Assembly: GCA_002286855.1 (NCBI GenBank)
Contig: NRSV01000050.1
Location: 7,775 to 71,774 of the forward strand
From: Bipolaris cookei
Lineage: Eukaryota > Ascomycota > Dothideomycetes > Pleosporales > Pleosporaceae
Length of the DNA stretch: 64,000 bases
Direction of reading: 5' to 3'
Made by a program: the position numbers and the translations under genes. Below the pieces are notes generated by a model. The model ran no database searches. It had not been told where the DNA came from and saw only the letters and a list, made by a program, of their open reading frames with translations. This document shows positions 44,155-54,240 of this stretch, in pieces (positions within the stretch are counted from its first letter, which is position 1; each line of letters begins with the position of its first letter).

Positions 44155-45675
44155 ATGGTTCGCACGCCTATTACCATCGACAAGGGTCACACTATCACAC
44201 CCTTAAATTCCCCACCAGTTCCTTTGGTGTTGCCCAGCAAAACCCCTCCTTCGCCTTCCACCAAGTCGCCTCGTAACCCTGTCAACCAGCATTGGGTTCA
44301 GGCACAACAGCGAAAAACATTCATCCAACATTTGAAGCAATGGTCCATGGGCCACGATTCAAGCGCGCATTTCCAGGGGAAGCTCAGTTTGTTGCCTCCT
44401 GATCCACGTAGGAGAGAGTATTTGGATTTGGGTAAGAGCGTGCAGTGCGTGCTTACGGATTCGAGCTTCACGGATTGTAGGAAGAAGATTGTTGTCAGGC
44501 TTTTTAGTCCGCAAATGGGTAAGAGGAAGAGTAAGAAACCTAGTATGATAAGGCCGGCGCAAAGGGGTGATATGGACCCTTTTGAAAGTAGGGAAGCGTT
44601 TACAGAGTGGGAAGAGGGCATGTGTCCATTCACATTCGCTGAAGACGGCATGAACCAGCCAGCTTCGCAGGTCAAATCCATTTCCCCGAGCAACTATTAT
44701 AAACTCGTTGTCCGCTGCGGTTCGGGTTGGCTCTCCGCCCGTGAATACCTCAACAATCTCTACTTCACGCGTCTTGCAATCAAAAATAGCAGCCTCGGTG
44801 CCAACACCGTCTCTGACAATGCAGAGCGCGCATTTCGCACACACTCACAAGCTCTTAGCCCCCAACCGGCTCCAGAAGACACAGTCAACATTCAACCCTT
44901 ATTCCATCCATTCCTTCGCCTACCTCAAGAACTTCAAGAGATGATCTTGATGACCGCCGCGGGACTGTCCCGAAATTACGACCTTTTACCTGAAATCAGC
45001 TACCGACTGCCATCAAAACACGCCAAATCACCCATCAGTCTCTCAACTCTTCTTCGCATTTCTCTCACCATCACAAGTTCAATGCAGCCGTACATTCTCC
45101 ACCGAACCGCCTTCCACTTCGGACTCACAGGAACTACAAATTTCTTGTGGCAATTAGGACCAAGCAATCGCTCCCATATTCGGCGTCTCGCCTTCCACTT
45201 CGGACGCGGCGCACTCCTACATTGCGTACGCTGGCTGGCACCAGACCCAATATTCGACCTACTGCAACCACCGGTGCAGAAGGACATGGGTGGGCTTCCG
45301 TATTTCTGGCGGTGCCAACTTCGCACTTTGGCAAAGGAATTACATCTCACAGAGCTCATTATCGGGATCCAAACTATGCCTCATGCCGACATTGCCATGG
45401 TAGAGAGAACAATGAAAGAATCGTTTGGAAGGGTTGAGAAAGTTTCTTTTGTCGAGAACTTCCTTGATGGGACCACAAAGTTGCTTGATAGTGCAGATCC
45501 GCGGCTGGAAGGTGTAGGAAAGGGATCGTGGAGGGATATGACAAGGGGATATGTGGAGAGATATAAGAGGCAGGTGGGATGGCATAATTATCATTTTGGA
45601 CTTGAGGTTGCGGGCATGACGGAGGAGGAGTTGGAGAGAAAGATGGATGGGGATAGTGGGTTTTTTGATAGTTGA
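44155..45675 (+). CDS. Hypothetical protein with F-box-like segment
   Basis: An intronless 506-aa frame. A Pro/Ser/Thr-rich head (1-45) leads into WVQAQQRKTFIQHLKQW. A mixed region with KKIVVRLFSPQMGKRKSKKP follows. Near residue 255, FLRLPQELQEMIL has the spacing of an F-box N-terminal helix, which would recruit Skp1 for SCF ubiquitin ligases. The C-terminal half (LSTLLRISLTITSSMQPYIL, LRTLAKELHLTELIIGI) resembles the degenerate repeat region after F-boxes in fungal proteins. A three-helix F-box could not be confirmed by eye. No partner gene adjoins. Confidence 0.75.
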   Translation: MVRTPITIDKGHTITPLNSPPVPLVLPSKTPPSPSTKSPRNPVNQHWVQAQQRKTFIQHLKQWSMGHDSSAHFQGKLSLLPPDPRRREYLDLGKSVQCVLTDSSFTDCRKKIVVRLFSPQMGKRKSKKPSMIRPAQRGDMDPFESREAFTEWEEGMCPFTFAEDGMNQPASQVKSISPSNYYKLVVRCGSGWLSAREYLNNLYFTRLAIKNSSLGANTVSDNAERAFRTHSQALSPQPAPEDTVNIQPLFHPFLRLPQELQEMILMTAAGLSRNYDLLPEISYRLPSKHAKSPISLSTLLRISLTITSSMQPYILHRTAFHFGLTGTTNFLWQLGPSNRSHIRRLAFHFGRGALLHCVRWLAPDPIFDLLQPPVQKDMGGLPYFWRCQLRTLAKELHLTELIIGIQTMPHADIAMVERTMKESFGRVEKVSFVENFLDGTTKLLDSADPRLEGVGKGSWRDMTRGYVERYKRQVGWHNYHFGLEVAGMTEEELERKMDGDSGFFDS

Positions 45676-46710
45676 CGGGGCTACTATGAATATAGAGATG
45701 AGTTTGGAAATCAGGCATAGAGTTTCACTGTTATGATTGGATATGGGATGGGGACTGAGATGGTAGCAATCCATCATTTGCAGCTGTATGCTGAGTATGT
45801 CTGCTGTTGACGTAATGCATTGGCATTCTTTTTTGGGAGGATCTCCACAGGTCAAAGTAGATGTTGTGTGAAAGCAGATGAAGTACATCTCCCTCAATTG
45901 TGACCGATAGATTAGGGCTAGTGAGGCGGGTCACCTACTGCGACATTAAGATTATGGAGTGAGCTGCCAAGGTGAGAGAAATGAATGTATTGTCTTGAAC
46001 AACTAACGAGATCTGCATTGAAGATTGCATAACTTGTGATACCAGGAAACCTCTGCATGTCACATTCCAGGCATGATACTTGCATACATTATGCCAGTTT
46101 TTGTACAATAACATTCGAAGAAGCCTCTTGCGAAGATTACTAGTTCATATATCAAGCAACGAATTGTTTTGTAATAATTCTAATTCTAACTACCTTAGTG
46201 GAAAATGACCCATATTCTGCCTGCCAACCACCTAGCCAAAATCTCTTACGTGAACATTAGAGTTGTGTAAGAATCACAATGTTGTCTTTATTTTTTGTCG
46301 TTCCAAGGATAGGGGATGGCCCAACAGGGATTAGCGACGTTAGCAAGGCAACAAGCAATTCGGATGCAGCATCGTTTGTCTCTGACATCACCGCTTAAAA
46401 ACATCAAACATCTTTGGATCCGACTTCATCCACGATTCTGCCGCATACAGGTCGTCGCAATACAGTGTTCGCTGTGATTACTGAAAGTGCGGCGCGTTGT
46501 TTTGGTGATCGCGGAGGGGTTTGCTGCGTGTCTAAATCAAAACACCTTGACTCTGACTTCACACCCGCAACCGCCTTGACGATTACATGCCTAATATCTT
46601 CGCAAGCATTGTTTTGCTCTGGAATCCTGCAACTTCCGTTAATAATCATATTAAACCAAGTTTCTTATCCTAACAACGCCACCTCCGCTCTCGACCCAAG
46701 CAGCTTCCAC
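45676..46710. other. Intergenic / promoter region
   Basis: About 1 kb, AT-rich in the middle (46.1-46.3 kb). The frame of the next gene is open back to 46414, but that extension is hydrophobic and low in similarity to soluble protein, so it is treated as leader. No other gene is supported. Confidence 0.5.
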
Positions 46711-48060
46711 ATGACAGGCGGCGACAACACAATCAAGTGCAAATCATGCACGAGAGCCCTCGCAGCTGTCACAGCCGATGGGCTCATTCCGTTACAAGCA
46801 CCAGAAGAGTTTGGATGCAGCACTTGTCAGCGGTTTGGTACACTCTATGATGCTCTGCAAGCTGCAGATATCGAATGGGCGGCTTTTGAAAACAAGCGTG
46901 ATTCCATCACGAAGAGTTTTGCGCGAGACAACCACAAAAAAGCCCGCATGGAATTCGATAACTGGCTCATGACAGTAGAGGCGCTCCCGGTTCCACTAAC
47001 TGGAGAACGCACTACGCGCATTGAAGAAGCAAGTCCGGAGGCGCAGCATATGTTCCATGGGAGCGAGAAACCGCATCTAGGAATTGCGTGCCGAAGATCG
47101 CATTCGCCAACAACCCAATTTCCTGTAACAGCTGAGGAAGCATCCAATCCACGACTGCAGCAATGTGATGCGCCATTGTCTTTTCGCCCATCGCTCAAGC
47201 GTTCGCGCAGCACCAATTACCTGCTTGGACGAAAGAGACTCAAGTTTTCAGATACGGTCGAGTTCCACAAGACCTACCGCAACAGTGGTGAGTATCACCG
47301 GCCTAGCCAACTGTACGTCAGAGGCCGCAATGCGCCGCCCGAAGGATCGGAGTACATGGATACAAGCGGATCGAGCCAAACATTCCTTAGGTTCACGCAA
47401 ATGAAGAAAGTGGGCGCCAAATGGGTGGAGCTGAGTGAAGAGGACTTTGCGAAGAAGAGCAAGAGTCCGGCGCTTGTGGTAGCACAGCAGGCTCCTGCAG
47501 CAGTAGAGCAGCTGAAGTCGCACAACAGGAATGAAGATGTGGCTGGCAAGCTGGAACAGGAGGGAGAGGCTCCACCAGATGCTCGTGCAGCCAGGCTGGC
47601 CAGACGTGCTAAGGAAGCATCCAGCATAGGCTCAGCGCAGACCAAAAGCACGCCAGGTACTCGAAACCGGGGTAACAGAACAGCGCGCAAAGTGAAGGCA
47701 CCGTTGCCTGACGATACATCAAGTGGAGTCCAAGAGTCTCCTATTCAGCCGACGCTCATTTTGTCAACATCAACGGTGCAAGAAATGAGGACTGATGATA
47801 CGAACAAGGGCCTGAGTGCAGCGAACGATGTCGGACAGGGACATGAGGAATGTGGAAGAAGAACAAGCATTGCGACTATTGAAAAAGCAAATATTGGAAG
47901 CATGCGCAATGACGAGAAACGAATCCCAGAACCGTCCAACAACGAGATCCACTTGGACGCTCAGCACAGTGGGACAGCAGGCGATCGATACGAGTTGATC
48001 GAGCGCGATATCAAAGTAACGCAAAGTGGGTTACATTTTGCCATTATCACCCAAAACTAG
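46711..48060 (+). CDS. Hypothetical protein with N-terminal CxxC pair
   Basis: From ATG 46711 the frame gives 449 aa. Cys10/Cys13 (CKSC) and Cys36/Cys39 (CSTC), 22 residues apart, look like a zinc ribbon or similar metal site. A helical segment follows (ADIEWAAFENKRDSITKSF...FDNWLM). The middle has a basic, nuclear-type KRSRSTNYLLGRKRLKFSDTV and a conserved-looking block around FLRFTQMKKVGAKWVELSEEDF. The C-terminal 200 residues are charged, disordered and rich in Lys/Arg. A nuclear nucleic-acid- or chromatin-associated role is an inference. The in-frame ATG at 46414 adds 99 less plausible residues, so the ATG just before the CxxC pair was preferred. Confidence 0.7.
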   Translation: MTGGDNTIKCKSCTRALAAVTADGLIPLQAPEEFGCSTCQRFGTLYDALQAADIEWAAFENKRDSITKSFARDNHKKARMEFDNWLMTVEALPVPLTGERTTRIEEASPEAQHMFHGSEKPHLGIACRRSHSPTTQFPVTAEEASNPRLQQCDAPLSFRPSLKRSRSTNYLLGRKRLKFSDTVEFHKTYRNSGEYHRPSQLYVRGRNAPPEGSEYMDTSGSSQTFLRFTQMKKVGAKWVELSEEDFAKKSKSPALVVAQQAPAAVEQLKSHNRNEDVAGKLEQEGEAPPDARAARLARRAKEASSIGSAQTKSTPGTRNRGNRTARKVKAPLPDDTSSGVQESPIQPTLILSTSTVQEMRTDDTNKGLSAANDVGQGHEECGRRTSIATIEKANIGSMRNDEKRIPEPSNNEIHLDAQHSGTAGDRYELIERDIKVTQSGLHFAIITQN

Positions 48061-48405
48061 TCGGCCAACGAGTCGGGGACCAAACGCTCATGCATCGACT
48101 GGGAAAATGCCTACATGGCCACATCTCTAGACGCGCAAAACGCTGCAGCGATATCGCGACTAGAGTAGATCGAGAGATATGTACAAGGTGTACAAAGCGC
48201 CCGGTGGTACATACTACACGGCCTCGCAATGTCACATCTACAGCGACAGTAATTCAGCCGTTCCACGGAAGAGTAAAGCCATCACGGTGTCAGGCAGCAA
48301 CACCAGCAAGCAAGCAAGCTGGGCTGTCCCATTGGTCTCATCAGAAACACAACGTGCAGTAGGATGGGGACACGCCCCCTCCCATCAAAGTTCACGTACG
48401 TAACG

Positions 48406-48419
48406 GGGGAAATTTCCCC
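48406..48419. repeat. 14-bp perfect palindrome GGGGAAATTTCCCC
   Basis: Self-complementary 14-mer in non-coding DNA just after the CxxC gene. It could be a dimeric factor site; no function is shown. Confidence 0.6.
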
Positions 48420-49193
48420 ATCTCCTATAGGTACGTTGGCCAAATGGACAAGGCCATAAAAACGCCTTGCCCTGCCCGGCAGTGGTAATACGAAAGGAGG
48501 ACAAGGGCAGCATCCGATTTCAAACACCCTAGCATCCGATTGAGACGAAATAAGATAGGGCATAATTACATGTAACTACAAACGGTGGCTTGGGGGAGGG
48601 GTAGTGGGTTGGCATCTCGAAGCTCTGACAACGACCTGTTCAGGGCAGCCCATGATTGCCTTGATTTCTTCTCCTTCCCTAACTACGTACCCTTCACCCA
48701 ATCCTTGGTCGACCCGAAACTGTTACTGGGAGCTGCAAGGACCCTGGCCCGATGGCTCCATGTACGTATGTAGTAGCAGGTAGTTTATATTGGCCCGCGG
48801 CCGTTGCATCCCATGCAACAAAAAAGACGTGCAGGACCGAAGCGTGCAGAAAGTGCCCAGGCCTCAGTAGGCTCCGCACCACCACCCCTTCCCCGTTCCC
48901 ACATCCCGAGACAACTTCAAGTCAGAAAAAAAGAGGAGCAAAGATCGACAGGGTTGGGGTGTGTGCGTGGGTTGGTGCGTTGGTGAGGGGTATATCAGAT
49001 GAGGAAATGTTTGGCTAGAAAGACCGTGATGAGAGTGTAGACCAGGCACTTGAACGAGAAGCAGATGCATCCATACGCGCGTGTTTTTGCGTGTGTTGCC
49101 TGACGAGTCAGTTGTGCCATGTGTGTTGCATGGGGTGGAAATATCAAAGGACGAAGTTACGCACGTAGCCAAAGTGCCCGAAGAGACTCCAGT

Positions 49194-49211
49194 GGGGGGA
49201 GGGGGGGGGGG
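49194..49211 (+). repeat. G6-A-G11 run
   Basis: Six G, one A and eleven G in a row. A C11 run lies about 100 bp away at 49314-49324 and could pair with it in a transcript. Homopolymers of this length are also prone to sequencing error. Confidence 0.7.
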
Positions 49212-49912
49212 TGGCATGTATGCCGTGGGAATGTAGTATGTGTAGTTTACATACCATCAAGAGAGAAAAAGACGCCAAAGACTATAGCGAACACGCACAT
49301 CAAGAAAAAAGCGCCCCCCCCCCCAACCTTCACCTGTACCAGCGTCAGTCACGAAAAAAAAAACCCGTGTAAGGGGATCTCACTCACCTCTCCCTCTCAT
49401 CAACATACGTACGTCAACGGCCGTCATCCCGTCTTGGCCCTTTTTCCTTGGGGGAAGAGTGTGGGGCCCGGTTCTTCCATTCTCACCCTCCCCACTTTTT
49501 TCTGACACCCCTTCTCTTTCCTTCTCTCTCTCGTTCCTCCCATGTAAGTATCCTGTTTCGAGGCATAAAAAACGGACGGGTGATTAGGCGTGCGAGCAGC
49601 TGTGTCGAATCGGCTGATTTGTTACACATTCCCAGTCCCATGAAGGTGGGCCCCGGCAACCACAGACCATGGCGACATGGATATGGGTGGACCCGTGGTC
49701 ACGAACAGTCCCACGCTTGTCAACCGGACGGAGGTTTGAGTGGGAAGGGGAGGGGGGTTGGTGGAATTGGGGGCCCTTTCTCTCCCGTTTTTTTTCTTGT
49801 TCTGCTGGAGACGAACGGCAAATCCCGCCCTGTCGGATGCGCTGCCGCTGTGGCGGCTCTTTTTTCCCTTGCCTTGATTTTCTTGGATCCCTGACTTTGC
49901 TCATCTTTTTTT

Positions 49913-49946
49913 GGGGGGAGGGGGAGAGGGAGGGGGGGAGGGGGGG
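49913..49946 (+). repeat. G-quadruplex-prone G-rich tract
   Basis: Five G-runs (6, 5, 3, 7 and 6-7 bases) separated by single A or AGA spacers, satisfying the usual G4 pattern of four runs of at least three G with short loops. Confidence 0.7.
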
Positions 49947-51051
49947 CCCGTGGGTGCGTGGATGCGTGTGCTCGGCATACTTGGTGAGCTTGGGTCCTTG
50001 CCTTTTTGTTCCTAATCGCCCAGAAACACGGGGGTCGGTGATGATGATGATGATGAGGTTACATTCTACTGGTCTTGCCTGCTCTCTTGCTTCTACTCTC
50101 TTCCCTTGCAAGGGCGTTATGGTAGCCGAGTTGTGGATTGATGAAAGGCCGGGTTTGTAGTGTAGTACTTTCCTACAAACGTGTGCAAGTTGGTAATCCC
50201 CGACATACATAATACGAACAGAACTAGTATGTTCGGCGAATGATCTCACCTAGTAGGCTTACTACGTACGTGTGAAGTCTTACATTAACTTTGGGCATTT
50301 TTATTTCCTAAATGGGTTGCGGTGATTATGGTTTTAGTGTATCGTGTGCATCCTGTCTCTATCTTCTTTCGAGCTTACTGGCGTGGCACCTCGGTGAATA
50401 TGCAAGATCACGATCTTCGGTGAAAAAGGCGGATAAATTCATGGTCGCGATAATAATGGTGATATCGTGGATGATAGCGACGCTTAATTCTTGCTATCGA
50501 TTTTGGTCTCTTTTTTCTTGCGTTTCACCGTGTAGACAACGGCCACAGTGAAGTGCATTGGATGTCGCAGAACATACCTATTTGCGGTTATGGTAGGGAT
50601 CAGCGATTTGTTTAAGCGAGGGAGAGGGGGTACGGAAAGTGGGCTGCAAGTACCTATAGCCGTTGCGTGGTAGTCTGGCTTGCAACAACACTGCATACAT
50701 AGATTGATATGAGACATGCAGGCATGGCCCCTGTGTATCTTGTAGCTCGTATCATTTCTCGTTTGATTGTCATCTTTTGTTGTATGTACCTGCTAGTAGT
50801 ATCGCCGTGTGAATAGCGATAGGACAGGGGCGTATTTGGAAATAAGTCAGACAGAAGAGTGTACAGGGGACTGGATAAGCAGGGTGCTGGGGTTTGTTTC
50901 CCATATGCACGTGATTGCAACAAGCGGCTTGGGTCCTCGGACGAAAAAAAGAATGCCCGTTCGCACTAGTAGAAACACCAAAGTTTTCTTGAGATTGTCG
51001 CACGTGGTTGCATTTATACGAATAAGTTCATGTCCAGAATACGATGATTAT

Positions 51052-51195
51052 TGACCGATTCGTTTCCTAAATAGGACAAACTGACCGATTAATGTGCAGG
51101 CGGAGAAGATATCTGCGTATTCTATGTTGACCGTTCAATGCGCAAGAGAAGAAAAGGCTGACCGTTGTGTATTCACCGATTAATGCAAAGACGCA
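51052..51195 (+). repeat. Cluster of TGACCGATTAATG-like motifs
   Basis: TGACCGATT at 51052, TGACCGATTAATGTGCA at 51082, TGACCGTTCAATGCGCA at 51127, TGACCGTT at 51159 and CACCGATTAATGCAAAG at 51174. There are five degenerate same-strand copies in about 145 bp with irregular spacing. Confidence 0.55.
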
Positions 51196-53649
51196 AAGGA
51201 GTATTACTACAATTTCTCCTAATGAGTCGGGAGTTTTCTAGCAGCGGAAGGATTGTTCCTGCAGAAGGAGCTGCACGTTCGCTTAGCGCATCATACTCGC
51301 CTCCTCTGACGCTCCTTTGTTTTTCTACAGAGCAGTGGGTGGGGATACCAACTTGCCGGTAGCCGTGGAGAAGCGGCAAAGAATCGGCCTAGACTATTGT
51401 CAAAGCTTAATCCAATGTATGTATGTAGTAGTACACATGTATGTACATAGGCGAAGAGAAAAACTCTGATGCCAATGAAAAGGCAGAACACATAGACATG
51501 TGGAATGTTTGGGTCAGACGTGTATACTTTGTGGAGCCTCACCGGACAATGGTGACGTGAGATATGGTCCTGTATAGCGCGATGCATATTGGACGAGCTA
51601 CTTACTATGATTGCGCTCATGTCTACACTATTGCTCGCTTCATTTCCCCACTGTAACCCAGGGACGGGCTATCGATCAGGTCGGTGGCAATCGGCGTGAG
51701 TAAGACGTGATCTGGGGGAGTATGAGGGCAATTGGACCGTCCCGTGGTCAGCGACTATGTACCGAGATAGCGGTATTCTCCATAAAATGGATCCGACGTA
51801 ATTCACGATCGCCTTTAGCTTCCGATATGGATATGGTTCCCAGGACGCATTGTCGAGGTGGAGTCGGGTGGCATTACTAGATGGCCAACATTGGCCGAGA
51901 GTGCAGGCCTGATGTCTTGAGCAGTGTCAACCGTGTGTAGATCATTGTGTTAAGGCTGCATGAGGCGATGAACGGCTGAGGAGTCTAAGGAATTGGGCGG
52001 TTCTTGGCGGAGTTGGTTCGCGCCTTGGGATGTGATGAGCGAGTAATGCACATGGAATTCTCTCGTAACGAGGAGAACACGGTGTTTGGGTCGCCAACAA
52101 GTCGGCAAAGCAAGCGTATGTAGGTAGGTTAAACGCGTGACCGTTCTGTATGCAAAGTGGACAGGTGATTTTTGTGGTGATATTGTGCAACATGCTGACG
52201 TCACATGTACGGTTTGAAAGGGCGGCCCTTGAGCCAGTGATAGACAAGATACAATGTCGTCAAGTGGTGCTCCATATCGTCGGCAGATATCAGAGAGTGA
52301 GAAAGAAAGGGAGGAAGAATACGACTGCGGTTTGGCGCGCAAGCCGAGCCGGGCGCTGTCTCCTCCCCCCCAAGCAGCCGGATCGATCTATCCATGTCAC
52401 TGGGATCCGGGCGGCTGTGAGCAATTTGCACGCAGCTAGTCCCGATGCGGGACTGTAACGGCGATCTCCGATGAACCTCGTGATGAGCCAAAGAATAAGA
52501 CACGCATGTCTGTAACCGCAGTTTGGTGGTATCTGGCGTCGGCGACAGCGGCGTCTTCAGAGGGACGAATGGAGAGCAGGCGACGCGTAAACAGGCAAGA
52601 GAAATATTACTTTAGAGTTCAGCCAGGTGGACGGTGGGTGCGGCTGGCGCGCGGGGCTAATCTCTACGCACCCGTGCTGCATGGTTGGGGGTGCGGCAAG
52701 CATCGCCAGAAGCCCGACAACCCTGCCTGACGACATGTCCAGACATGCATTTGAAGAAACACATGTGCAGATGGAACGGCGGTGAAGCCGTAACGTGCGT
52801 AAGAAATGGCAGACGGGAGCAACCAGGCCGCATGGTCACGCTCCAGGTTGGGGAATACGGCTTGGGTGGCCCTGCCACATCATTCCACGTAGGCATCTGT
52901 GATGATGGTAGTGATATAGTATAGCAGTAGGATCATGTGTGTACAACATGTATGTACATACGCATGTATGTAGTATGTATGTGTAAAGACATGTACACAC
53001 ATCCACTTGTATGACAGGCAACATGGAGCTGAGACGACGGAACCTGAGTCGTGGCGGCTATATCGGCTGCCGATCGGCGCCAAAGCGTGGTGCAAGCACC
53101 CTCTTCTTGCATACGAGCTCTGCCCGTGAGTGCTTAGTAGGCACCCCTAGAAGGCGCTCGAAGCTGTCATGTAAGTAGTAGCTCAAGGCCAGCCACGAGG
53201 CATCTGCACGCTGCTGTACGTCAAGCCATTTCGTTGCATTTGCCGCACGCGGTCTAGTGGTTTGCGTAAACACAGGCCTAGTGAATGGAGCTCGACCCTG
53301 TGGGCTGGGCCAGGGAACCTCTAGAGGGACGGCCCTCTGTCGCATGGCATAGAGTTCAGCTAGAAGGATGGAGACAGCCAGCTCAGGCAGCGCGCCCAGG
53401 TGGACAGATGCGCAACCGTTTCACGCAAGCGACCTAGTTGTTGCCGAAGAAGACCCTTTGGCTCCTACGAATCAACATGTAGCCGAGAAGGTGATATCAG
53501 CATCTCAGGGCACGCATTGGGCCAGGGCGCAGGCCAGGAACAGGGGCTGCAAAGGTTTACCCAATTCATGGTTAAATGGCGGAGCCGCTCGCTGCCGCAA
53601 TCTTCCAGCTGGAATTGGCAAGCCGACGTATCCCCTGCCCCGTGGTCTA

Positions 53650-53681
53650 ATCGTCTCATCGTCTCATCGTCTCATCGTCTC
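53650..53681 (+). repeat. Four tandem copies of ATCGTCTC
   Basis: An eight-base unit repeated four times without interruption in non-coding DNA. Confidence 0.85.
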
Positions 53682-53973
53682 ACCCGCCCACTAACGGAAT
53701 GCATGACAGCCTGCAGTAGTGCGCGCTAGACGCCGTTAAGCCTCACTAGGCCGGGGTGGGCAATCTTCGAGAAGCGCTGTCAGCCTATCATTGCTCGCTT
53801 AATCCGCACTGCACGGTTACGCCATCGTGCATAATCAGTCCTGCAGGCCTTGTTGTTGCCTGCTTGCGCTCCCTCGCTCCCTCGCTCGCTTGCATATGCA
53901 CATGTAAGTAGTTACACACTCGACATGCCAGCCCAGGCCATACCATGCCATGCCATGCACATGCAATGCGTCG

Positions 53974-54008
53974 CACCACCCACCAGCACCCACCAGCACC
54001 CACCAGCC
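53974..54008 (+). repeat. Tandem CACCAGCACC repeats
   Basis: A ten-base unit present about three and a half times, just after a short CCATG repeat. Confidence 0.8.
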
Positions 54009-54130
54009 GCCAGAAGACCCTCAAGCAGCCACCAACCGGTCAGAACACATACATATGTATCCATCGGCTTCTAGTCCCTCCCCCAGCACACGGTTGCTGT
54101 GTAACCAGGCGGACTTGCACACATCATCGT

Positions 54131-54131
54131 C

Positions 54132-54162
<31 letters not shown>

Positions 54163-54170
54163 GCAACAAC
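54131..54170 (+). repeat. (CAA)n microsatellite
   Basis: Thirteen CAA units with one CAG interruption. It generates apparent Gln/Asn/Thr- or Val-rich open frames that are not genes. Confidence 0.95.
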
Positions 54171-54197
54171 ATTAACGCATACGCATATACATATGTA

Positions 54198-54198
<1 letters not shown>

Positions 54199-54238
<40 letters not shown>
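54199..54238 (+). repeat. (AC)20 microsatellite
   Basis: Forty bases of uninterrupted AC, 28 bp after the CAA array. It is likely polymorphic between isolates. Confidence 0.95.

Positions 54239-54240
<2 letters not shown>

Noticed and set aside
46414..46710. N-terminal extension of the CxxC protein from the upstream ATG
   Set aside because: The extra 99 residues are hydrophobic and irregular. The ATG directly before the CxxC pair gives a cleaner protein.
49584..50249. 221-codon minus-strand frame in the gene-free region
   Set aside because: Low-complexity Lys/Pro/Arg/Ser composition driven by G-runs and CT tracts, with an overlapping plus-strand frame and no domain.
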